DNA of 64,000 nt, taken from positions 1-64,000 of the forward strand of contig JAAWEL010000065.1 of NCBI GenBank assembly GCA_022794255.1, written 5' to 3'. Source of the DNA: Lachnospiraceae bacterium (GTDB taxonomy: Bacteria > Bacillota > Clostridia > Lachnospirales > Lachnospiraceae). How positions within the stretch are numbered: position 1 is the first letter of the stretch; every line of letters begins with the position of its first letter. The position numbers were made by a program, and so were the translations under genes. Under the pieces are notes generated by a model. That model saw nothing but the letters and a program-made list of their open reading frames with translations, was not told where the DNA came from and did not search any database. Below are positions 7,456 through 15,644 of this stretch, one piece after another.

Positions 7456-10400
7456 ATGAGTATTGGGGAAAGTGAGAGAAGCACTCAGAACCGGGTGGTA
7501 GATTTCTTTAAGAATAAGAGTATTCTTGATTACGAATATCTTGGCAATCAGAAAGGTTCTGTCAACAAAAATATCCGGGAGAACCGGCTCCGTGCGTATC
7601 TGCAGTTATCCGGATACAGCCAGAAGCTGATTGACGGGGCAACAGCTCAGCTGGTAAAGGCTGCCAATGATATGAACCATGGTCTTGGTGAAGCAAACCG
7701 ACAGGTGTATTTGCTGCTGAAATACGGAGCTAAAGTACAAGAGATGCCGGAAGGTGCGCCCAGGACCGTTTATTTTCTTGATGTGGAACAGCCTGCCAAT
7801 AATGATTTTGCCATTGCCGAGGAGGTTACAGTTGTAGAGAGACAAAAGAAGCGGCCGGATCTAGTGATTTATGTGAATGGTATAGCTATGGCTGTGATAG
7901 AACTGAAAAAGTGCAGTGTTGCTGTCTCCAATGGCATCCGCCAAAATCTGACAAACCAGAAGGATTCCTTTATTGCCCCATTCTTTACCACAGTGCAGTT
8001 TTGTATGGCAGGGAATGAGGCTGAGGGGCTTCGGTATGGAACCATTCTGACAGAAGAAAAATATTATATGGAATGGAGGCCAGATGGATTTAAGGAAAAT
8101 GAGGAGGAGAGGGATCCGGAGGATGTCCGCATCACAGCTTTTTGTGAACATCTGGACAGTCTGCTTCTGCAGCAGATTTATCAGATGTTTGATAAGAAAC
8201 GTTTTATTGACCTGATTGAGAATTTTGTCATCTATGATAAAGGGAGAAAAAAGGTATGTCGCTATAACCAGTATTATGGGATCAAACGGGCCCAGAACCG
8301 GCTGGCAAAAAGGCAGGGAGGCATTATCTGGCACACCCAGGGAAGTGGAAAAACTCTGACAATGGTCTGGCTGTCCAAATGGATTCGGGAACATGGAAGT
8401 AAAGATTCCCGGGTCCTGATTGTGACAGACAGAGGGGAACTGGATGAGCAGATTGAAAATACATTTCGCGGGGTAGATGAAAAGATTCGGCGGACAAAAA
8501 GCGGAGAGGAGCTTCTGCGCAGATTAAATACATTGGATGATACTCTGATGTGCTCCCTGATACATAAATTCGGGAGACGAGAAGGAGAAGCAACGGAGTC
8601 AGACTATGATAAATATATTGATGAGCTAAGAAAAGGGCTTCCTGCAGATTTTCAGGCAAAGGGGTCTTTATATGTGTTTGTGGACGAGTGCCACAGAACC
8701 CAGTCCGGTAAGCTGCACGCTGCCATGAAGGCGATTATGCCAAAGGCGATTTTTATTGGATTTACCGGCACTCCTCTGCTTAAAAAGGATAAAAAGACTA
8801 GCATTGAGGTGTTTAACACCTATATCCACAGCTATAAATATAAGGAAGCAGTCAGGGATGGAGTGGTTCTGGATTTACGCTATGAATACAGAGACATTCC
8901 CCAGGAGCTGTCTGTACATGACAGAATCGATCAATGGTTTGAGGTGAAAACGCGGATCCTTTCCCCCAGAGCCAAGGCAAAGCTCAAAGAAAAATGGGCC
9001 AGTATGCAGAAAATATACAGTTCTCGTTCCAGATTAGAGAGAGTTGCCTGGGACATTATTCAGGATTTTGACTTAAAGCCCCGTCTGATGGATGACAATG
9101 GCAATGCAATTCTTGTTGCAGATGATATCTATACTGCCTGCAAATATTATGAAATTTTTTGGCAGAGAGGGTTTAAAAAATGTGCTATTATTTCCTCCTA
9201 TACGCCTCAGCCAGGGGATCTGCGGACCGATACGGTAAGTGCAGATGCGGACACAGAGGGATTTGAAAAATACGATACTTATCTGAAAATGCTGGGCTTG
9301 GATCTGGATAATCTTCCGGAAAAGCTTTCAATTCAGAAGCGGATAGAGGAATTTGAGGCAGATGTAAAGAATAAGTTCATTCACCAACCCGCCAACATGA
9401 AATTACTTATTGTGGTGGACAAGCTGTTGACTGGATTTGATGCACCGCCCTGTACCTATTTGTATATTGACAGGAAAATGCAGGATCACGGATTGTTCCA
9501 GGCAATCTGTCGAGTGAACAGGCTGGACGGAGATACCAAGAAGTTTGGATACATTGTAGACTACAAACAGCTTTTTGGAAAGCTAAAGGATGCGATGGAT
9601 AAATATACTTCCGGAGCATTTGAAGGTTATGATCCGGAGGATGTGGATGGCCTGATGAAGGATCGCAGTAAAGAGGCCATTCATCATTTTAAAGATATCT
9701 ATGAGAATTTGGAAGCATTATGCGAGGGTGTGGAAATGCCAAGGGAAGCTCTGCAGTATATGCACTATTTCTGTGGAGAATCTGCCATGAGTGAAGACCA
9801 GGATGCAGTCTATGTCCGCTTGAGGGAAAAGCTGTACCGGCTTGTCAGCAATTTGGTGCGCGCCTTTGCAGAGGCAAAGCAATATCTCATGGATACATGT
9901 ATGGCAGGGGAGCTGAAGAACTATGAAGAAAAGGTCTGCTTTTATATTGAACTAAAGCAGGCAATCGGAAATAAGAGCGGAGATTTCCTGGATTATAAAG
10001 CATATGAACCAGACATGCGAAAATTGATTGATAATTATATTGTGGCATCTGACAGCATCAAAATAGGAGAGTTTGATGATCTGACATTGCTTGATTTTGT
10101 CAGTGACCAGGGCAGGGCAATGACAGAGAGTGGCGCCTCCAATAGCCAGAGAGAAGGAGCTGCAGAAGCCATAGAAAATAATATCCGCCGCAAGATGGTT
10201 GAAAGGGCAGTGGTGAATCCCAGATATTATGAGAAAATATCCGTTATTCTGGAAAAGCTGATAGAAGAACGGCGAAGGGGTGTCAGGGAATATAAGGATC
10301 TGCTGGACCGGTATATTGAGCTTGTGAGAAAACTGGAGTGCCCGAAGGAAAATAAAGATTATCCGGAAAGCATTCGCAGGAGTAAAGCTATGCAGGCTCT

Positions 10401-10593
10401 ATATGACAATACGGGGGAGAATGAAGAGCTGGCAATTCGGCTTCATCAGGCAGTGATGGACAGCAAGATGAGCGGATTCCGGGGGGATACCATTAAGGAG
10501 CGCAGGATACAGGGAGCGATCTTTGCCATTCTCAATGATGATGAAGAGGTTGAGCGCATTTTCAAAATTATTGAGAAGCAGGAGGAATACTGA
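7456..10593 (+). CDS. hsdR: Type I restriction-modification system, restriction and translocase subunit
   Basis: HsdR translocates DNA using ATP and cuts far from the unmethylated target. Of 1045 residues, the N-terminal nuclease domain carries the PD-(D/E)xK signature (RPDLVIY, then VIELKK at about 135-155). The SF2 motor follows: HTQGSGKT (Walker A, about 292), VDECHR (about 411), GFTGTP (about 435) and QAICRVNR (about 682). The C-terminal helical region contacts the methylase core. An AGGAGG sequence precedes the start, and the gap to hsdS is 43 bases. All motifs look intact, so the system should be able to restrict. Confidence 0.93.
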   Translation: MSIGESERSTQNRVVDFFKNKSILDYEYLGNQKGSVNKNIRENRLRAYLQLSGYSQKLIDGATAQLVKAANDMNHGLGEANRQVYLLLKYGAKVQEMPEGAPRTVYFLDVEQPANNDFAIAEEVTVVERQKKRPDLVIYVNGIAMAVIELKKCSVAVSNGIRQNLTNQKDSFIAPFFTTVQFCMAGNEAEGLRYGTILTEEKYYMEWRPDGFKENEEERDPEDVRITAFCEHLDSLLLQQIYQMFDKKRFIDLIENFVIYDKGRKKVCRYNQYYGIKRAQNRLAKRQGGIIWHTQGSGKTLTMVWLSKWIREHGSKDSRVLIVTDRGELDEQIENTFRGVDEKIRRTKSGEELLRRLNTLDDTLMCSLIHKFGRREGEATESDYDKYIDELRKGLPADFQAKGSLYVFVDECHRTQSGKLHAAMKAIMPKAIFIGFTGTPLLKKDKKTSIEVFNTYIHSYKYKEAVRDGVVLDLRYEYRDIPQELSVHDRIDQWFEVKTRILSPRAKAKLKEKWASMQKIYSSRSRLERVAWDIIQDFDLKPRLMDDNGNAILVADDIYTACKYYEIFWQRGFKKCAIISSYTPQPGDLRTDTVSADADTEGFEKYDTYLKMLGLDLDNLPEKLSIQKRIEEFEADVKNKFIHQPANMKLLIVVDKLLTGFDAPPCTYLYIDRKMQDHGLFQAICRVNRLDGDTKKFGYIVDYKQLFGKLKDAMDKYTSGAFEGYDPEDVDGLMKDRSKEAIHHFKDIYENLEALCEGVEMPREALQYMHYFCGESAMSEDQDAVYVRLREKLYRLVSNLVRAFAEAKQYLMDTCMAGELKNYEEKVCFYIELKQAIGNKSGDFLDYKAYEPDMRKLIDNYIVASDSIKIGEFDDLTLLDFVSDQGRAMTESGASNSQREGAAEAIENNIRRKMVERAVVNPRYYEKISVILEKLIEERRRGVREYKDLLDRYIELVRKLECPKENKDYPESIRRSKAMQALYDNTGENEELAIRLHQAVMDSKMSGFRGDTIKERRIQGAIFAILNDDEEVERIFKIIEKQEEY

Positions 10594-10596
10594 AGG

Positions 10597-11316
10597 ATGG
10601 AAATTATAGTTTCAGGAATTCCCATAGATATTCAGAAAAAGGATATTAAAAACATGCATCTTCAGGTAAAACCACCAGATGGGCATGTGGTGATCTCTGC
10701 ACCGCTTTCCATGGATGATAAGGCAATTGAAATCTATGCCAGAACGAATGTAAGCTGGATAAAAAGGCAGATTCAGAAATTCAGCGATCAGCCCCGCAGT
10801 GGGAAGCGGCAGTATGTCAGCGGAGAGACCATGTATATCTGGGGCAGGCAGTATTTTCTGTCTTTTGTGCCAAGTTCCCACAGGAACCATTTTGTTATTC
10901 AGGGAAACCGGGTGACTCTTTCTATGAGGGAGGAGAGTTCTGTCCGCCAGCGTGAAAGCTTTGTCCGGGAACAGTATCGGATTCTGCTAAAAACAGAGCT
11001 CCATCGTCTGCTTCCGAAATGGGAGAAGATTACAGGCTTACATTGTGAGTCTTGGCAGACGAAGTACATGATAACCCGTTGGGGAACCTGCAATCCGGAC
11101 AAAAGAAAGCTTTGGTTTAATCTCCAGCTGGCCCAGAAGCCGGTGGAATGTCTGGAATATGTTATTTTACATGAACTGATTCATCTGCGTGAACGGACTC
11201 ATAATAGGACTTTTGTTTCCTGGATGGATTTTTACATGAAGGATTGGCGGGAGGTGCAAAGAACACTGGGGGAGGCGCGGCTGGATTATTATAGTGCTGG
11301 AGGGGATAAGAAATGA
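10597..11316 (+). CDS. YgjP-type zinc metallopeptidase of the hsd operon
   Basis: A 239-residue protein of the YgjP / DUF45 (WLM-like) family. The zinc-binding motif HELIHLRERTH is near residue 192, and the upstream TRWGTCN segment (about 164-170) is typical of the family. Its start lies three bases after the hsdR stop, so it is part of the restriction operon. YgjP-type genes are often found next to type I hsdR genes; a role in turning over the restriction subunit has been considered but I cannot show it here. No signal peptide, so it acts in the cytoplasm. Confidence 0.82.
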   Translation: MEIIVSGIPIDIQKKDIKNMHLQVKPPDGHVVISAPLSMDDKAIEIYARTNVSWIKRQIQKFSDQPRSGKRQYVSGETMYIWGRQYFLSFVPSSHRNHFVIQGNRVTLSMREESSVRQRESFVREQYRILLKTELHRLLPKWEKITGLHCESWQTKYMITRWGTCNPDKRKLWFNLQLAQKPVECLEYVILHELIHLRERTHNRTFVSWMDFYMKDWREVQRTLGEARLDYYSAGGDKK

Positions 11317-11407
11317 GCTGAAAACTGTGGCAGGGAAAATATACATAAAAAGTTAATAAAATCAGTATCTGAGGAAAGATAGTGATTGCACAAATAAAGG
11401 AAACTGA

Positions 11408-12532
11408 ATGAACAGGGAACAAATAAAAATGGAACAGATATCTATTTTTGATTATTTAAACGAAGAACAATCAGGAAATAAGCTGACCCAGGCAGAGATC
11501 GACCGGCTTCATCCCAGGATGGTATCTTTGTTTAGCGGATGCGGAGGCCTGGATTTAGGCTTTAAGCAGGCAGGTTATGATATTGTATATGCAAATGATT
11601 TTGATATAGATGCCCAGCGGGTATATAAGGCAAACTTTGGGGAAATAGATGAAAGAAATATCCTGGATGTTTTGGAGGAGGAGGTACCTGCATGTGATAT
11701 ATTGACAGGCGGATTTCCATGTCAGCCGTTTTCCAATGCAGGAAACCGAAGAGGGGTTAAGGATTCAAGAGGAAATTTATATAAAGAGTGTCTTAGAATG
11801 ATCCAGTCGAAAGCTCCAAAGGTTGTTGTGTTGGAAAATGTCAGAGGATTATTATCCACCAAAGATGAAAACGGAGGATTACTGATTGAGACAATCGTAA
11901 AAAATCTTGAAGAGACAGGAACCGGATATAATGTAAATTATCAGTTGGTCAATGCCAGTGACTATGGGGTGCCGCAAAATCGTGTAAGAGTTGTTCTGGT
12001 TGCGTTCAGGAAAGATCTGGGAAAGACATTTGTATTCCCTCCAAAGCAACCAAAAGAGAAACTAAACATTGGCAGTTTGCTGGATGTGCCGGAGGATATT
12101 CCCAATCAGGTAGATTGGCCATTTTCCCCACAGGTTTTAAATCTGATAAAATATATTCCGGAGGGCGGATCATGGAAAAGTATACCCTATGAGTATCTTC
12201 CAGACCGGTTCAGAAGAATTGCTGACAATATGAAGCGTTATCATGCCCCTAATATGTACCGCCGCTTTGCCAGGACAGAGATTGCGGGAACGATCACCGC
12301 AGCCGCTCAGCCTGAAAACTGCGGGATTATCCATCCCACGGAAAACCGGCGATATAATATCAGGGAAATTGCAAGAATACAAACATTTCCAGATGATTTT
12401 ATTTTCTTTACCGAAGACCCAAAATCCGTAACTGGCATGTATAAGGTAATAGGAAATGCAGTGCCTCCTGTGCTCGCAAAAGTTATTGGTTGCGAAATCA
12501 AAGCACAGTTGGGCTTACAATTAACGGACTAA
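11408..12532 (+). CDS. DNA cytosine-5 methyltransferase
   Basis: A C5-cytosine methyltransferase of 374 residues. It shows SAM-binding motif I (SLFSGCGGLDLG, about 38-49), the catalytic GGFPCQPFS (Cys near 103), ENVRG (about 144), QNRVRV (about 191) and the closing GNAVPP (about 349). The first 30 residues are an extension before motif I. The target recognition region between about 200 and 330 is short. A four-base gap leads to a McrB-like gene and then a McrC-like gene. This arrangement resembles LlaJI-type restriction systems, in which the methyltransferase protects sites cut by McrB/McrC-like subunits. Confidence 0.92.
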   Translation: MNREQIKMEQISIFDYLNEEQSGNKLTQAEIDRLHPRMVSLFSGCGGLDLGFKQAGYDIVYANDFDIDAQRVYKANFGEIDERNILDVLEEEVPACDILTGGFPCQPFSNAGNRRGVKDSRGNLYKECLRMIQSKAPKVVVLENVRGLLSTKDENGGLLIETIVKNLEETGTGYNVNYQLVNASDYGVPQNRVRVVLVAFRKDLGKTFVFPPKQPKEKLNIGSLLDVPEDIPNQVDWPFSPQVLNLIKYIPEGGSWKSIPYEYLPDRFRRIADNMKRYHAPNMYRRFARTEIAGTITAAAQPENCGIIHPTENRRYNIREIARIQTFPDDFIFFTEDPKSVTGMYKVIGNAVPPVLAKVIGCEIKAQLGLQLTD

Positions 12533-12535
12533 TAT

Positions 12536-14224
12536 ATGGATGGGGGTGACTTTTTGAAGCGGATTTATGTTGCAAAGGCAAGTATTTTATCATGCATTGA
12601 ATATTTTCAGAAATTAAATATTACTTCTGGAGAACAGTTGGGATTATTTTTCTTTTTTAAAAGTATTGGTTTTGATAATAAGGAATATCATTCATTTCCA
12701 AAGGTCGGAAGTATTTCTTTGGAAGACAGGAAAGAGTACCTGAAAAGTATGTATATGCTTTCCGCATTATATGATTATGATACAGAAAGCGGAGAAAAGA
12801 AATGCTGTTTATTTCCTTTTTCGATTGTTGACGAAATAGGAAAGAATCATTTATTTAATCCAGGAACAGCATTTAAAGGGCTCTTAAGCCGGATGCGCGA
12901 TACGGTTGACAATACTTTAATCGATGATTCTAAGTTTCTGCGTAAAGATGAAGCAAATCCGGATAATTTTAAGTTTCCTAGTAACTATATACAGATCATA
13001 CGCTCTAATTTTTTAAAGAATCAAAAAATATCAATTGTTTATTTGGCTGCATGGTATTTTAGATTCAGAGGGGTTAAGGCTCTTGACAGTTGGCTGAAAG
13101 GCCACATAACAAGTGATTCGTATAAGGAGTATACCCGGGTGTGCGTAAAGATGCTGAAACGTGAGCTTAAGCTGACAGAAGAAGAATTGGAGACGCTGTT
13201 TTATTATGATGAGGAGGAAATAATCTGTTTTGCAGAAGATAAAATAAAAGGGACGGAATTAAGAGCCGAATTGCATTTTATGAAAGATTATATTCCTGAA
13301 ATTACAAGACTTCCCAAAGGAGGAAACGATTATATGAACCCGATTAAGGATATTGAGTTACCAAAAGTGGAAGAACTCGCCCAGCCTGTGGGCAATAATA
13401 TTACAGCAGCGAACTTGAAGGATCTGCTACTTGCGGCAAAGCAGGTGATTTTGTACGGTGCTCCCGGCACGAGTAAATCCCATTTGACAAATCAACTGAA
13501 AAAGGATTTTACCGGGTGTGTGCTGGTGCAGTTTCATGCCAATTCCACATATGAGCAGTTTATTGGGGGGATATCGGTAAATGATAAGGGGGATTTTGTT
13601 TCAAAACCAGGAGTGTTTTTGACTTTTTGCGAAAAGGCGAGAATGGATGCGGACCCTCAAAGTAAATATTTATTCATCATAGATGAAATTAACAGAGGAA
13701 ATGTTTCTAAAATCTTTGGAGAGACAATCCTTACATTGGACAGAGAATATACGGCAGATTTGGCAGAGGAAATACAGTATAGGGGCAGGGGCATTAAAAA
13801 GTTTTCTATACCGGAAAATGTGTATATCATTGCAACAATGAATTCAGCAGACCGGAGTATTGCTCAGATCGATTATGCAATCCGAAGGCGTTTTGCTTTT
13901 GTTAAATTTTATCCGAATTATGAATTGATCGCTTCCATCTCTGACCTTTCAAAAATGCCGCAGATAAGACCGGATGTATTGCTGCGAAATCTCAATAAAG
14001 CAATACTTAATGTTCTGAAAGATGAAAATATGTTGCTGGGGCACGCATATTTTATTCCCAAGTGGGCTTTATCAGGCGAAAAAATTCGATGGACCCCAGA
14101 AGTTTTGATGAAGCTTTTTAACTATTATATTATTCCGATAATCGAAGAGTATACATATGGTAATTCCAGATATCTGATTAATATTTTAGGGCCAAATTTG
14201 TCCAAAAGAATAGGGGGATATTGA
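12536..14224 (+). CDS. mcrB: McrB-like AAA+ NTPase of a restriction system, probable 3' frameshift
   Basis: Of 562 residues, the C-terminal half is the McrB AAA+ motor: Walker A GAPGTSKS near residue 307, Walker B FIIDEINRGN near 380, and MNSADRS near 436, typical of McrB. The N-terminal 280 residues, which should recognise DNA, match no domain I know. The ATG at 12536 has no good ribosome site; a TTG at 12554 behind GGGGGTGA is an alternative start. The frame ends at 14224 right after five G (14213-14217). With four G it would run on to TAA 14265-14267 and end SKRIGDIDEFIDEIKNQFHLD-like, a sensible helical tail. This suggests a one-base slip, natural or a sequencing error. Confidence 0.85.
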   Translation: MDGGDFLKRIYVAKASILSCIEYFQKLNITSGEQLGLFFFFKSIGFDNKEYHSFPKVGSISLEDRKEYLKSMYMLSALYDYDTESGEKKCCLFPFSIVDEIGKNHLFNPGTAFKGLLSRMRDTVDNTLIDDSKFLRKDEANPDNFKFPSNYIQIIRSNFLKNQKISIVYLAAWYFRFRGVKALDSWLKGHITSDSYKEYTRVCVKMLKRELKLTEEELETLFYYDEEEIICFAEDKIKGTELRAELHFMKDYIPEITRLPKGGNDYMNPIKDIELPKVEELAQPVGNNITAANLKDLLLAAKQVILYGAPGTSKSHLTNQLKKDFTGCVLVQFHANSTYEQFIGGISVNDKGDFVSKPGVFLTFCEKARMDADPQSKYLFIIDEINRGNVSKIFGETILTLDREYTADLAEEIQYRGRGIKKFSIPENVYIIATMNSADRSIAQIDYAIRRRFAFVKFYPNYELIASISDLSKMPQIRPDVLLRNLNKAILNVLKDENMLLGHAYFIPKWALSGEKIRWTPEVLMKLFNYYIIPIIEEYTYGNSRYLINILGPNLSKRIGGY

Positions 14225-14282
14225 TGAGTTTATTGATGAAATAAAGAATCAGTTTCATCTGGATTAAGATAGGAGGGAACCT

Positions 14283-15494
14283 ATGGAATCCGAAGTGATT
14301 CATATTCCACAAGGAGGCCTTCTTGGCCTGTTGAATGGTGAGAAAGAGCTTCTTAAAAAAGTTTTTGTGGATCGTGGAATAGGCCTGGATTGTATTGACT
14401 TTCAGCAAAATATAGTCAAATTTCCACAAGCATATGTGGGATATATTAATTTTCCCATGAGAAGAATTGTTATTGATCCAAAACATGAAGGGATCGATTT
14501 AAGGCATATTTTGCGGGTTTATTATTTTTTATATGCGACAGAGATTTCCGATTTAGATGATCCGATTTATGATGTGGACAGAGGCAGCGCTTATGATTTG
14601 GTTGAGCTGTTTATTTCTGAGTTGGATAAAGTGGCTAAAAAGGGTTTGCCAGTTGAATATAAAGAGAGCCGTGAGAATCTTCAATATCTGAGAGGAAATA
14701 TCAATGCAGTACAGACTCTTTTAAATAAGAGGCTGGGCAGAAGAGAGCCGTTTGATTGTTCTTTTGATGAATTGTCAAAGGATATTCCCATAAATCAGAT
14801 TTTGTATAAAGCCTATAATAAAGCTGTCAGGATCATGGATACTGGTAAGGCTGCTTTGCTGAAAAGAGATTTTGCGGGAGTATCGGAGATTTATGATATT
14901 CCGGATGTAAAATTAAATATAAATACCATGTACTGCAAGAAGGCAATCGCTTTAGCACATATGATTTTGAATGATTTATCTGTTTCTGACTACGGAAGCC
15001 AGACATATGGACAAAATGTTCTAATTAATTTTGATAAAATTTTTGAATATTTTGTGAAAAAGATATTGATTTCATACTCAGGAGACCATAATTTTTCTTA
15101 TTGGGATGAAGAAAAGCGGTACGCGGTTTGTATGGACTCGGATAATAATGAATATTTAAAATCGTATATTCCGGATATGCTTTATCTGTGCAAAGAACAG
15201 GGCAATCTGGTTCGTGCCTTCTGTATTCTTGACATGAAAAATAAGACATCAAAGCCATTTACCAATGCAGATGTGTATCAGATGTTTTTTTATGCCAATC
15301 AGTTGCAAAGCAGGAAGGTGATTCTTTGCTATCCATCTTGTGAGGACAGGAATAATGCCAGGTTAAGGTTTGACAATGAGAGTTTTTCTTTGAAGAAAAT
15401 TGATGGTATTTACATTAACCTAGCAGGGGATACTTCGGCGGAATTTAAGGAGAATATAAATCGGTTTATAAACAAGGTAATGGCAGTTTTATAA
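14283..15494 (+). CDS. mcrC: McrC-like nuclease subunit
   Basis: A 403-residue McrC family protein, the nuclease partner that docks on the McrB ring. The PD-(D/E)xK site is visible as IPDML near residue 296 and LDMKNK near 315, similar to the PD and DxK signature of McrC. A strong AGGAGG ribosome site precedes the ATG. It follows the McrB-like gene by 15 to 58 bases, depending on the frameshift. It is the last gene of the accessory block; a terminator on the other strand separates it from glgB. The gene is AT-rich compared with the following chromosome. Confidence 0.85.
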   Translation: MESEVIHIPQGGLLGLLNGEKELLKKVFVDRGIGLDCIDFQQNIVKFPQAYVGYINFPMRRIVIDPKHEGIDLRHILRVYYFLYATEISDLDDPIYDVDRGSAYDLVELFISELDKVAKKGLPVEYKESRENLQYLRGNINAVQTLLNKRLGRREPFDCSFDELSKDIPINQILYKAYNKAVRIMDTGKAALLKRDFAGVSEIYDIPDVKLNINTMYCKKAIALAHMILNDLSVSDYGSQTYGQNVLINFDKIFEYFVKKILISYSGDHNFSYWDEEKRYAVCMDSDNNEYLKSYIPDMLYLCKEQGNLVRAFCILDMKNKTSKPFTNADVYQMFFYANQLQSRKVILCYPSCEDRNNARLRFDNESFSLKKIDGIYINLAGDTSAEFKENINRFINKVMAVL

Positions 15495-15592
15495 ACAATT
15501 TAAAAAAGGGAGAAAAATGTTTGCCTGTTATTTTTTAGGGCGAGAAAGACTACTAGCGGGATGAAGAGGAGAAGATTGGTAGTATAAAATAA

Positions 15593-15632
15593 ACAGGCTG
15601 GCACATCCATAAAATTGGATATGCCAGCCTGT
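15593..15632 (-). terminator. Terminator of glgB
   Basis: ACAGGCTGGCA (15593-15603) pairs perfectly with TGCCAGCCTGT (15622-15632), with additional pairing inside. On the minus strand it is followed by TTTATTTTA, making it a good intrinsic terminator for glgB. It also marks the boundary between the defence block and the chromosome. Confidence 0.8.
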
Positions 15633-15644
15633 GCTATTATCAGA

